Positions 1-7,893 of a stretch of DNA of 64,000 nucleotides are shown here, piece by piece; positions within the stretch are counted from its first letter, which is position 1, and each line of letters opens with the position of its first letter. The notes beneath the pieces were generated by a model. That model saw nothing but the letters and a program-made list of their open reading frames with translations, was not told the DNA's origin and did no database searches. Origin of the DNA: Postechiella marina (GTDB lineage: Bacteria > Bacteroidota > Bacteroidia > Flavobacteriales > Flavobacteriaceae); the NCBI RefSeq assembly GCF_039538365.1, contig NZ_BAABCA010000004.1, forward strand, positions 186,001 through 250,000. The letters run 5' to 3'. Position numbers and translations under genes: made by a program.

Positions 1-452
1 TATTTGCTTCTCAAACTAAATACAACACTAATTTTAATGGTACTAATGTTAATACTACTATTTACGATAGAGAACCATTCATCTTTCCAAATTCTGTAGT
101 ATCAAATCAAGATGGTACATTCTCTGAAAATACTGTTCAAATTACCGAGCAAGATTATTTCACTAATTATGATGCTCCGGTTTCAACTCAGTTAATTGAC
201 GCTAGTTACCTAAAATTAAGAGAAGTAGAATTGAGCTACACATTCCCAAAAGATCTTTTAAAAGATACTTTTTTCACAAATGCTAGGCTATCTTTATATG
301 GTAAAAACCTTAAATTTTGGTTACCGGATGAAAATAAATATGCAGACCCTGAAGTTAACGGTCCTGGTTTAACAGGTAATGGCCAAGGTATTGAAACAAC
401 ACAAACACCTTCTTCAAGAAGTATAGGAGTTAACCTACAATTGTCATTTTAA
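1..452 (+). CDS. SusC/RagA-family TonB-dependent outer-membrane transporter, C-terminal fragment
   Basis: The reading frame is open from base 3 to the stop at 450-452, giving 149 residues; the start lies to the left of the window. The visible part carries the typical end of a SusC barrel: a LIDASYLKLREVELSYTFP strand, an LYGKNLKFW strand, a loop with DPEVNGPG, and a terminal GVNLQLSF ending in phenylalanine, as expected for a barrel recognised by the BAM machinery. SusC proteins form the outer-membrane channel that is closed by a SusD lid and driven by TonB. A SusD gene follows after 15 bp, so the pairing is secure. The substrate cannot be read from this fragment; the lipoprotein genes downstream suggest a peptide or mixed substrate. 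Confidence 0.93.
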   Translation, partial: FASQTKYNTNFNGTNVNTTIYDREPFIFPNSVVSNQDGTFSENTVQITEQDYFTNYDAPVSTQLIDASYLKLREVELSYTFPKDLLKDTFFTNARLSLYGKNLKFWLPDENKYADPEVNGPGLTGNGQGIETTQTPSSRSIGVNLQLSF

Positions 453-467
453 TAAAAAAATAATACG

Positions 468-1928
468 ATGAAGAACAAAATAAACATATTTCTTATTCTA
501 TTATTAACCCTAGGTTTTTCATGTAATGATAGCTTAGAAGAGGTTAATGTAGACCCAAACACTTTCCCTTCTGCTGGAGACCCGCAGGTTTTAAGCTCTG
601 CTATTGGCTTTATGGGATATATTGTTGAAACCGATTTAAACTATAGTGAATCTTTCCTTTGGAGTCAATACTACACATGGGGTATTGGAGTATCTATTGG
701 AAATGAAGAGCGTTATGTAGCTCAACCAGGAGATTATAACGGATATTGGCAACGTGCTTATGCTAATTCTCTAACTGATTTAAATTATATTACTAAAAAC
801 AGTAATTCAGCAGCATACAAAGGTATTGCTAGTGTATTAAAAGCTTATTTATTTCAAGGGTTAGTTGACCATTTTGGAGATGTACCTTATACAGAAGCTC
901 TTTCTGGAGCTATAGAAGATGGTTCTAATTTAACACCTAACTATGATTCTGCAGAAACAGTGATTTATCCAGATCTTGTTAGTTTACTAGATACTGCTCT
1001 TGCAGAATTAAGTCTTGCAAACGCTAATACAGTAGGAGCAGATGACTTTATTTTTAAAGGAGATATATCTAAATGGATTAAGTTTGCTAACTCATTAAAA
1101 TTAAGAATTTTAATGAGAACCTCAGAAGTTAGCCCTCAAGGACCTGCTATACAAGCTCTTATTAATAGTGGTTCATTTATAGAATCAGAAGATGATATGC
1201 CATTTATTCCTTTTTCAGGAAACTCAGGAGATCAAAACCCTATGTTTGCTAGGGCTGAATCTGGAGTAGGAATGTTTTACTTTGCTAGTAATGCATCACT
1301 AAATTTACTTGAATCATTAAGCGATCCTAGAGCAGAAGTTCTATATACAAAAGCCACTAGTGGTACTTTTGAAGGATCTCTAAGAGGAATAGATCAAGGA
1401 ACAATTGATGACGAGCCATTCACAGCGCCAGCTTCAGATTATAGTATGGCATCAGAGTATGCCTACTCTGAAACAAAACCTGTTATTTTAATGAGTCCAT
1501 GGGAAGTTTGGTTCTTAAGAGCAGAAGCTGATGCTAGATATAGCACTAGTGATGATGCTGAAACTGCTTTTAATACAGCTATTGAATTAAACTTTGATTA
1601 CATGGATGTTGCTGATGCTGCTACTTACGTAACTTCTTTAGATTTTGCTGGAGCAGCTACTTTAGACGATCAACTTGATTTAATTGGTATTCAAAAGTGG
1701 ATATCTTTAAACGGAACTCAAGAGGATGAAGGATGGATTGAATCTAGAAGATTTGATAGACCAGCAAGTAGAATATTTACTGATGGCATTTTCCAAACAC
1801 CTCCAAGCTCTGTTTTGGCAAGTGGAACTTTTCCTTCTTCATGGTTATACCCTGAATCTGAAAGAAGTTTCAATCCAAATGCATTACCACAAAGAACAAT
1901 TACAGATGCCATATTTTGGGATAACTAA
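468..1928 (+). CDS. SusD/RagB-family outer-membrane lipoprotein (SusD-like_2 type)
   Basis: A 486-residue surface lipoprotein that should act as the hinged, substrate-binding lid on the SusC barrel encoded just upstream. The N-terminus has a lipoprotein signal with lipobox ending at Cys19 (LGFSC). The segments SLTDLNYITKNS, YKGIASVLKAYLFQGLVDHFGDVPYTEAL and SKWIKFANSLKLRILMR are the helical TPR-like signatures of the SusD-like_2 group. The second half contains EVWFLRAEADAR and QKWISLNGTQEDEGWIESRR, also usual for this group. The length fits (about 480-550). The start ATG is 15 bp after the susC stop, with an A-rich leader. It is co-transcribed with two further lipoprotein genes. The substrate is unknown. 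Confidence 0.93.
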   Translation: MKNKINIFLILLLTLGFSCNDSLEEVNVDPNTFPSAGDPQVLSSAIGFMGYIVETDLNYSESFLWSQYYTWGIGVSIGNEERYVAQPGDYNGYWQRAYANSLTDLNYITKNSNSAAYKGIASVLKAYLFQGLVDHFGDVPYTEALSGAIEDGSNLTPNYDSAETVIYPDLVSLLDTALAELSLANANTVGADDFIFKGDISKWIKFANSLKLRILMRTSEVSPQGPAIQALINSGSFIESEDDMPFIPFSGNSGDQNPMFARAESGVGMFYFASNASLNLLESLSDPRAEVLYTKATSGTFEGSLRGIDQGTIDDEPFTAPASDYSMASEYAYSETKPVILMSPWEVWFLRAEADARYSTSDDAETAFNTAIELNFDYMDVADAATYVTSLDFAGAATLDDQLDLIGIQKWISLNGTQEDEGWIESRRFDRPASRIFTDGIFQTPPSSVLASGTFPSSWLYPESERSFNPNALPQRTITDAIFWDN

Positions 1929-1940
1929 AAAAGAAAAAAA

Positions 1941-2693
1941 ATGAAAAAATATAAATTAATATTATGTACGTTTTCAATCTTAGGATTGATATTAACAAGT
2001 TGCGACCCTAGCGTAGAATCTCCAGGGGCAAATGATAGCTCTGAAGTGACTTTCTTACCCTTAATTGAATTAGAAGGTGGTGATATTGTTCTTGATTGTG
2101 ATGAGACTGCTTACACAGATCCAGGAGCAGTAGCATCTGCAGGAGGTTCTGAAATAGAACTTATAACAAAAGTAAGTGGAAAATACTTTGGTGGCACTGA
2201 AGTAGATGGTGCAGATAGTTATTCTGTTTCTTATAGCGCCTTTAATACAGATGGTATTCCAGCTACAGGATTTAGAAATGTTTTATTACCTGAATGTAAT
2301 GGAGATCTTGTAAATAGTATTGCTGGAATGTACACTGCTACTGTAGCAAGAGACGGAAGTACTCCTGATGGTTATTCTGATAACGGTCCTTTTATCATAA
2401 AAGATTTAGGTGATGATAGATATGCAATATCTGATGCGCAAGGTGGATGGTATGAGTATGGTAGAGCTATTGGTGTAGCTTATGCAACACCAGGTATGGT
2501 TCTTAAAGCGAACGATATATCTGCTAATGATTTTACTAGTGAAGGCACAGTTGCAACAAATACATTTGGAGGAGTAAATACTTTCAAAAGCTTAACGGTA
2601 GATCCCGCAACAAAAACACTTGTACTTACAGTTGAATGGAGTTTTGGTTATGAGTTCGTAACTGTTTTTACTCAAACTGATATTTACTACTAA
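1941..2693 (+). CDS. Surface lipoprotein, BT_2262/DUF5012-like, accessory to SusCD
   Basis: A 250-residue lipoprotein with lipobox Cys21 (LILTSC). Residues of about 35-115 look like an immunoglobulin-like beta-sandwich (EGGDIVLDCDETAYTDPG, VSYSAFNTDG), and the rest forms a second beta domain rich in Asp and Gly. This two-part layout matches the accessory lipoproteins that sit next to SusCD pairs and are named after BT_2262 of Bacteroides thetaiotaomicron. Its likely role is to help capture substrate at the cell surface as part of a SusCD assembly. The gene starts 12 bp after susD and shares its operon. The family assignment rests on pattern recognition, not on a search. Confidence 0.7.
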   Translation: MKKYKLILCTFSILGLILTSCDPSVESPGANDSSEVTFLPLIELEGGDIVLDCDETAYTDPGAVASAGGSEIELITKVSGKYFGGTEVDGADSYSVSYSAFNTDGIPATGFRNVLLPECNGDLVNSIAGMYTATVARDGSTPDGYSDNGPFIIKDLGDDRYAISDAQGGWYEYGRAIGVAYATPGMVLKANDISANDFTSEGTVATNTFGGVNTFKSLTVDPATKTLVLTVEWSFGYEFVTVFTQTDIYY

Positions 2694-2711
2694 TTTCTAA
2701 ATTAAAAAATT

Positions 2712-3245
2712 ATGAAGCATAAAATAATATTAAATAAATTAAGCTACCTATTATTAGGTTTGGTGTTCATTACTTTTTTTGTATCATGTGACCAAGTAGA
2801 ATCTGAACCTGATTCTAGCCCTATACTTATAGAAGATATAACTGGTAGTTGGTATATAATTGGATTAGAAGCTGATGGTGAAACACCTGCTTATAACGGA
2901 GATTATGTTAAATTTGACATATACAATACCTCTGAGAATAATTCAGATTTTTGGATGGATGATCATGGAGATTTTTTTGAAATAAAATCAAAAGCCACCA
3001 TAGATCTTTCTTCTCTTACGTTTTCAAGTGAAGCTAATACAGAAGAATTATATTCTGAAGGCACCGTTACAATTAGTAATGGAGTTATAACTAAAAATAG
3101 TTTTACAACTACTGGTAGTGGTACTACTGTAGACGCAATCAATTTTGAAGCAGAGTTTAGTTGGGACCCTGGAACCACTTATCTTTTCAAAGGTCATAAA
3201 AGAACAGCTTTCCCTGAAGATGAAAATCCTCACTACAGTAATTAG
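2712..3245 (+). CDS. Surface lipoprotein, probable lipid-binding/BT_2261-like SusCD accessory
   Basis: A 177-residue lipoprotein with lipobox Cys26 (FFVSC). The mature part begins with an acidic linker followed by ITGSWYIIGLEADGETP, then FWMDDHGDFFEIKSK and a run of short beta strands, a layout like the small calycin-like lipoproteins called lipid-binding (Lipid_bd) in Bacteroidota genomes. It is the last gene of the SusC-SusD-lipoprotein-lipoprotein operon and is followed by a strong terminator. The expected place is the outer face of the outer membrane, bound to the SusCD complex. Its direct ligand is unknown, and the lipid-binding name should not be taken as a proven activity. Confidence 0.6.
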   Translation: MKHKIILNKLSYLLLGLVFITFFVSCDQVESEPDSSPILIEDITGSWYIIGLEADGETPAYNGDYVKFDIYNTSENNSDFWMDDHGDFFEIKSKATIDLSSLTFSSEANTEELYSEGTVTISNGVITKNSFTTTGSGTTVDAINFEAEFSWDPGTTYLFKGHKRTAFPEDENPHYSN

Positions 3246-3270
3246 TACTTAACCTTTGTTATAGTAAATA

Positions 3271-3308
3271 AAAGCCATCAAAGATATTATCTTTGATGGC
3301 TTTTTATT
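3271..3308. terminator. Bidirectional intrinsic terminator
   Basis: Perfect 15-bp stem (arms 3271-3285 and 3289-3303) with a 3-nt loop, flanked by A on the left and T on the right. It ends the SusCD operon on the plus strand and can serve lipB on the minus strand, which stops at 3332. Confidence 0.9.
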
Positions 3309-3331
3309 TTTTAAAACATTAGTTTTTTGTT

Positions 3332-4036
3332 TTAAAAAAAAGTACCTTCAAACAAATCAGAAAAATGCCTCAACATTTTTTCTTTAACACCTCCCTCATC
3401 AACCTTATCTACGCCTAACTCCACATTTAAGCTTGTTACTGCCTTTCCTTTTATACCGCAGGGTATAATATTATCGAAATAACCAAGGTCCACATTAACA
3501 TTAAGAGCAAAACCATGCATAGTAACCCACCTACTAGCTCTAACTCCCATAGCACATATTTTTCGTGCAAATGGCGTTCCTACATCCAACCAAACACCAG
3601 TTTCGCCTGGGCTTCTTTCTGCTGTTATGCCATAATCCTTTAGAGTTAAAATAATTGTTTCTTCTAATAAACGTAAGTACTTGTGAATGTCTGTAAAAAA
3701 GTTCTCTAAATCTAAAATAGGGTAACCAACTATTTGCCCTGGACCGTGATATGTTATATCGCCTCCTCTATTAATTTTATAGAATGTAGCGCCTTTTTCT
3801 TTTAATTGTGTTTCGTTTAATAATAAATTTGATAAATCACCGCTCTTACCTAGTGTGTAAACATGAGGGTGTTCTACAAAAATAAAATGATTTTTGGTTT
3901 GTAAATTGGTGGCTTCTCTCCTATTTTTAATTTTGGTATTTACAATAACTTTAAATAATTCTTCTTGGTAATTCCAAGTTTTCTTATAGTCTTGAAGCCC
4001 TAAGTCTTGAACTTTAATATTTTTATTCATCTTCAA
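3332..4036 (-). CDS. lipB: Octanoyltransferase (lipoyl/octanoyl-ACP:protein transferase)
   Basis: Transfers octanoate from acyl-carrier protein to the lipoyl domains of enzymes such as pyruvate dehydrogenase, the first step of lipoate synthesis in the cytoplasm. The 234-residue protein shows the LipB signatures: HPHVYTLGKSGD, the substrate loop RGGDITYHGPGQ, the catalytic lysine in RKICAMGVR, and the catalytic cysteine in IIPCGIKGKAVTSL. Length is normal for the family (210-240). The first ATG overlaps the end of the upstream lipoprotein gene by 14 bp, so the two are probably translated together; a start two codons later (MNKN) is possible. Nothing unusual is missing. Confidence 0.96.
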   Translation of the reverse strand: MKMNKNIKVQDLGLQDYKKTWNYQEELFKVIVNTKIKNRREATNLQTKNHFIFVEHPHVYTLGKSGDLSNLLLNETQLKEKGATFYKINRGGDITYHGPGQIVGYPILDLENFFTDIHKYLRLLEETIILTLKDYGITAERSPGETGVWLDVGTPFARKICAMGVRASRWVTMHGFALNVNVDLGYFDNIIPCGIKGKAVTSLNVELGVDKVDEGGVKEKMLRHFSDLFEGTFF

Positions 4037-4817
4037 ATTTAATTACAATGTCTAAAGTTTTAGGCTTTTTAATAAAGTCTAACCAATTAGACTGAAACTT
4101 TATAGTTCTTCTATCGTTAGATAATTGAGCACCTTCTTTAGAATATGACTTTATTTTTTTTGGAAAAGTATACTCAATAATATAAAATGCATTTTCAAAA
4201 TAAGTTGCAAACTCTTTATCTCCTTCATCGAAAGCAACTTCTTGAGCGCTTTCTAAATTTTCAAAAATTGCTTCTCTAGAAAAAGTTTTATTGGAAAGAG
4301 TATATGAAACATTACCATCATCGTTGCCCATATATTTGCCTAGAGGTGAAGCAGATTTGATGGCGCTAACCTGATTATTTTGGGAGTTTAAACTTCTAAC
4401 TTTTTCTATTTTTTTTTCGATACCTTTTAACTCTTCTATTGAATTAAAGTTTAGACCAATACCTAAATCAAGAATCCCCTTTTCTTCATCCACATTCATT
4501 TTCATATACATATCTTTAACTGCTTCTAGGGCTAAACGTTTTTCTTCTGGTAATGCAGCAACGCTATCTTTATATGTTTCTATAATTTCTTTAAAAACAA
4601 CTAAAGTATCTACAACCTTACCTTTATTGTTTCCTTTAGTATTGGGTTGACTTAAAACACCTTGCATTTGTTTCATTGCATTTGCCATATTGTAACTAAT
4701 TAAATAATTACCTGTACCATCGTTATTAAAAACTATGGTTTCCTTTACGGTACAACTGACAAAAATTAATAAAAAAATGAAAAATAAAATTGAGGTGCAT
4801 TTACTTACTCTAAGCAT
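4023..4817 (-). CDS. Lipoprotein of unknown function
   Basis: A 264-residue protein with a clear lipoprotein signal (lipobox Cys22, IFVSC). The mature protein starts VKETIVFNNDGTGNYLISYNM, a pattern often seen in small Bacteroidota lipoproteins that begin with a GTGNY strand. The middle is helical and charged (EEKRLALEAVKDMYMKMN, ELKGIEKKIEKVRSLN). It ends in beta strands and a final acidic FEDE. It is the first gene of a two-gene operon with lipB, with a 14-bp overlap. No enzymatic motif was seen and I do not recognise a named family with confidence. Confidence 0.8.
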   Translation of the reverse strand: MLRVSKCTSILFFIFLLIFVSCTVKETIVFNNDGTGNYLISYNMANAMKQMQGVLSQPNTKGNNKGKVVDTLVVFKEIIETYKDSVAALPEEKRLALEAVKDMYMKMNVDEEKGILDLGIGLNFNSIEELKGIEKKIEKVRSLNSQNNQVSAIKSASPLGKYMGNDDGNVSYTLSNKTFSREAIFENLESAQEVAFDEGDKEFATYFENAFYIIEYTFPKKIKSYSKEGAQLSNDRRTIKFQSNWLDFIKKPKTLDIVIKFEDE

Positions 4818-4852
4818 AAACTTTAAATTAATTAAAGAAAGGCAAAGGTAAT

Positions 4853-5011
4853 TTAATTTTTAGGATTATTTAAAATAACTAAGGCAGCAATAACTCCTGG
4901 TACCCAGCCACAAAGCCATAATAAAAAAACGATAAGAATAGAACCACACCCTTTACCTATAACTGCTAAAGGTGGACAAATAATAGATAGTATAACTCTC
5001 CAGATACTCAT
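4853..5011 (-). CDS. Pmp3/YqaE-family small membrane protein
   Basis: A 52-residue gene. The translation begins MSIWRVILSIICPPLAVIGK and continues with a Cys-Gly, a leucine-rich helix LIVFLLWLCGWVPG and VIAALVILN. The ICPPLAV segment, the small loop with GCG, and the LCGWVPGVIAAL segment are the hallmarks of the Pmp3/YqaE family (two transmembrane helices, 50-60 residues). Members are linked to membrane potential and stress tolerance in plants, yeast and bacteria; the bacterial role is poorly known. It stands alone between the 4023-4817 lipoprotein gene and the lysS region. Confidence 0.88.
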   Translation of the reverse strand: MSIWRVILSIICPPLAVIGKGCGSILIVFLLWLCGWVPGVIAALVILNNPKN

Positions 5012-5102
5012 ACACTTGATTTAATTTTATACTGATAAAAAACTCAATATATATTACTAATTATACTAATTTGACGCAAAAACTTAATATTTGTTACACT
5101 TT

Positions 5103-5183
5103 GCGTTAGGGATAGTAGTGGCATCCTTTTTTGTTTTTTTCAAAAAAGATATAACGAATAGCCCGACCCTTGTGGTAACGCCC
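5103..5183. repeat. REP-like hairpin-forming intergenic element
   Basis: An 81-bp non-coding element with inverted ends: GCGTTA at 5103-5108 and TAACGC at 5176-5181. Its centre can fold into a second hairpin, CTTTTTTG (5127-5134 region) facing CAAAAAAG, with a T-rich loop. The arms hold GC-rich blocks (GGCATCC, CCCGACCC) unlike the surrounding AT-rich DNA. It reads like a dispersed extragenic repeat of Flavobacteriaceae; I have an unverified impression of similar elements elsewhere, and no second copy exists in this window. It ends 5 bp before the lysS promoter. Confidence 0.6.
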
Positions 5184-5188
5184 AAAAA

Positions 5189-5223
5189 TTTGTTTTAAAA
5201 GATGGGTATTAATAGTATCTTTG
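5189..5223 (+). promoter_or_regulatory. Bacteroidota-type promoter of lysS
   Basis: TTTG at 5189-5192 and TATCTTTG at 5216-5223 match the -33 and -7 boxes (TTTG and TAnnTTTG) with a 23-bp spacer. The predicted transcript would start about 25-30 bases before the lysS ATG at 5256. Confidence 0.7.
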
Positions 5224-5255
5224 CGGCATTAAAATTTTCACATAGCATTTAGAAT

Positions 5256-6947
5256 ATGTCGCAATTATCAGAGCAAGAACTTGTAAGAAGAGAGAAATTA
5301 GTAAAATTACGTAATTTAGGGATTAACCCGTACCCTGCAGATTTATACCCTGTAAACCACACTTCCAAACAGATAAAGAATGGGTTTGAGGAAGGTAAAC
5401 AGGTTATTATTGCTGGAAGGCTAATGATGATAAAACAGCAAGGAAAAGCTAGTTTTGCACAATTGCAAGATGCCGAAGGAAAGATACAAGTGTATTTTAA
5501 TAGAGATGTTATTTGCCCTGATGAGGATAAAGTAAAATATAATGATGTTTTTAAAAAGTTATTAGATTTTGGAGATTTTGTAGGTGTTGAAGGCGAATTA
5601 TTTAAAACTCAAGTAGGTGAAATGTCTGTACGTGTTAAAGATTTTACTTTATTAAGTAAAGCTTTAAAACCTCTGCCTTTACCAAAAGAGAAGGATGGCG
5701 TTATTTACGATGCTTTTACAGATCCGGAACAACGTTATAGACAACGTTATGCAGATTTAGTTGTTAACCCTAAGGTAAAAGAGGTATTTGTTAAACGAAC
5801 TAAATTGTTTAATGCCATGCGCCAGTTTTTTAACGATTCTGGATATTTTGAGGTTGAAACTCCTGTATTGCAACCTATTCCTGGAGGAGCTGCTGCTAGA
5901 CCTTTTATTACCCACCATAACGCATTAGATGTACCTTTATACATGCGTATTGCCAACGAGCTATACTTAAAACGTTTAATTGTTGGTGGCTTTGATGGCG
6001 TTTACGAGTTTTCTAAAAACTTTAGAAACGAAGGTATGGATAGAACCCATAACCCAGAGTTTACTGCCATGGAAATTTATGTAGCTTATAAAGATTACAA
6101 CTGGATGATGGATTTCTGTGAGCGTTTGCTAGAACATTGTGCTATGGCTGTTAACGGTACAACTAAAGTTACTTTTGGTGAGCACGAAATAGATTTTAAA
6201 GCACCTTATGCTCGTGTTACCATGGCAGATTCTATTAAACATTTTACAGGGTTTGATATTACTGGAAAAACCGAAAACGAGATAAGACAAGCTGCTAAGG
6301 ACTTGGGTGTTGAAGTTGATGCTACAATGGGAAAAGGAAAACTTATTGATGAAATTTTTGGAGAAAAATGTGAAGGCAACTATATACAACCAACTTATAT
6401 TACAGACTACCCTAAAGAAATGAGTCCGTTATGTAAAGAACATAGAGATAATCCCGAATTAACAGAGCGTTTTGAACTTATGGTTTGTGGTAAGGAAATA
6501 GCTAATGCTTATTCTGAATTGAACGATCCTATAGACCAACGTGAGCGTTTTGAACACCAATTAAAACTTGCTGCAAAGGGTGATGATGAAGCTACCGAGT
6601 TTATAGATCATGACTTTTTACGTGCCTTAGAATACGGTATGCCACCTACATCTGGTATGGGGATTGGTATGGATAGATTAATTATGTTTTTAACAAACAA
6701 CCCATCTATACAAGAAGTTTTATTTTTTCCGCAAATGCGCCCCGAGAAAAAAGCTGTGGCTGTAAGTGATGAAGCTAAAGCTGTTTTTGAACTCCTGAAA
6801 AAAGCAGAAAAATTAGATCTTAATGACTTGAAAACTCAATCTGGTTTATCTAATAAAAAATGGGATAAAACCATTAAAGAGCTAACAAAAAATAACTTAG
6901 CTAAGGTTGAAAAAACAGACGACGGATTGTTTGTTGAAATTATCTAA
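5256..6947 (+). CDS. lysS: Lysyl-tRNA synthetase, class II
   Basis: Charges tRNA-Lys with lysine in the cytoplasm. The 563-residue protein has an N-terminal OB-fold anticodon-binding domain (about residues 55-155, VIIAGRLMMIKQQGKASFAQ) and a class II catalytic core. Motif 2 is visible as FRNEGMDRTHNPEFT and motif 3 as GMGIGMDRLIMFLTN. The last ~65 residues after the core form a charged, probably winged-helix-like tail (LKTQSGLSNKKWDKTIKEL), an extension I associate with Bacteroidota LysS; it makes the protein longer than the E. coli enzyme (505). The gene is single, with its own promoter and a terminator at 7031-7067. Confidence 0.97.
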   Translation: MSQLSEQELVRREKLVKLRNLGINPYPADLYPVNHTSKQIKNGFEEGKQVIIAGRLMMIKQQGKASFAQLQDAEGKIQVYFNRDVICPDEDKVKYNDVFKKLLDFGDFVGVEGELFKTQVGEMSVRVKDFTLLSKALKPLPLPKEKDGVIYDAFTDPEQRYRQRYADLVVNPKVKEVFVKRTKLFNAMRQFFNDSGYFEVETPVLQPIPGGAAARPFITHHNALDVPLYMRIANELYLKRLIVGGFDGVYEFSKNFRNEGMDRTHNPEFTAMEIYVAYKDYNWMMDFCERLLEHCAMAVNGTTKVTFGEHEIDFKAPYARVTMADSIKHFTGFDITGKTENEIRQAAKDLGVEVDATMGKGKLIDEIFGEKCEGNYIQPTYITDYPKEMSPLCKEHRDNPELTERFELMVCGKEIANAYSELNDPIDQRERFEHQLKLAAKGDDEATEFIDHDFLRALEYGMPPTSGMGIGMDRLIMFLTNNPSIQEVLFFPQMRPEKKAVAVSDEAKAVFELLKKAEKLDLNDLKTQSGLSNKKWDKTIKELTKNNLAKVEKTDDGLFVEII

Positions 6948-7030
6948 ATTTTACGCCACTAATTGTTTTGGCTACAAATAATATTTAAAGGAATTGCAGA
7001 AATGTAGTTCCTTTTTTAGTTTTAAAAACA

Positions 7031-7067
7031 AAAAACCCAGTAATCTCTCTAAATTACTGGGTTTTTT
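7031..7067. terminator. Intrinsic terminator downstream of lysS
   Basis: A 14-bp stem (7031-7044 with 7053-7066) around an 8-nt loop, followed by T on the plus strand and bounded by A on the other side, so it can work in both directions. It lies about 85 bp after the lysS stop. Confidence 0.88.
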
Positions 7068-7309
7068 AACTAACTAACCAACTAAACTAACTAAATTTTA
7101 TATTATATGAAAACTAAATGTTTTTCTTAACTATGGTACAAATAGAGCGAATATTTACAACCTAATTATACTTATTTAGATATGTTTAACACATTAAATA
7201 ACAGTTTTATAGTTTATTTAAGACAAAAACGAATAATTGTTAATTTTTTTATGAAAAAAACGCTTTAAATGAATTTGAACTCGCTAATATAAAACAGACA
7301 ACATTTATG
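7068..7309. other. Intergenic stretch with a CTAACT-rich tail
   Basis: Directly after the terminator comes a run of CTAA/CCAA units (about 7067-7096). The rest is AT-rich with no open frame of note. Genes on both sides converge, so this is not an obvious promoter region. The CTAACT run recurs after the hairpin at 41150-41187 and in related form at two other hairpins. Confidence 0.5.
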
Positions 7310-7879
7310 TTATTCCTCCTTTTTTTCTACATAATTTTTAATAGGAATATCATCTATAAGAACATCGGTTAATACCGCATCACCTTGCTTTACGTAAACC
7401 AGCGCATAGGTGTTATCTAAAAGAGAATCTCGTTGTCTGTTACGCACTGCAATTTCGGCGTCGTATGCTTTTGTCTCCTTCATATAGTAACGGTTAAACG
7501 GAAAGTTTATATTTAATTGGTTATTATATTTTGCGTACCACTGTACCGAAGCTTTAACATAAGTGTTATTATTTTCTGCTAGTATTGTTCTACTCACCGT
7601 TTGTATTTTTGCATAACCTAAGCTATCTGTTTCTAGGTAAACGTAAATAGGTGCTCTGCGCTTCCATAAAGAATCTGTTGTTGTTATATTACTTATAGTA
7701 TAATTTAAATTAATGTACTTGCCCTTAAACGGATCGCTAGGGTCTATTGGTTGTGTTTTAAATTTAAATACTTCTCCATGTTCTATAACAGATTCTTGAT
7801 TTAAAATCATTTTAGCAGGAACAAATAATTGTACCACAACCACTAAAAGAAATATTATAAATATATGTATGGTTTTCAT
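7310..7879 (-). CDS. GDYXXLXY-family membrane-anchored protein
   Basis: A 189-residue protein with one N-terminal membrane segment (IHIFIIFLLVVVVQLFVPA) and an extracytoplasmic beta domain. The family motif G-x-Y-x-x-L-x-Y is present as GKYINLNY, after DPSDPFKG, as is usual. The protein has no known enzyme activity. In many bacteria it is encoded next to a DUF2157 membrane protein, and the same is true here: the DUF2157 gene is directly upstream (14-bp gap). The two probably work together in the inner membrane. The charged tail (VEKKEE) is short. Confidence 0.85.
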   Translation of the reverse strand: MKTIHIFIIFLLVVVVQLFVPAKMILNQESVIEHGEVFKFKTQPIDPSDPFKGKYINLNYTISNITTTDSLWKRRAPIYVYLETDSLGYAKIQTVSRTILAENNNTYVKASVQWYAKYNNQLNINFPFNRYYMKETKAYDAEIAVRNRQRDSLLDNTYALVYVKQGDAVLTDVLIDDIPIKNYVEKKEE

Positions 7880-7893
7880 TTTAATTATTTTTT

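Noticed and set aside
1726..1944. A 72-codon open frame inside the susD gene, and similar frames elsewhere on both strands
   Set aside because: They run inside well-supported genes in other frames, lack ribosome sites and resemble no protein. They are chance openings.
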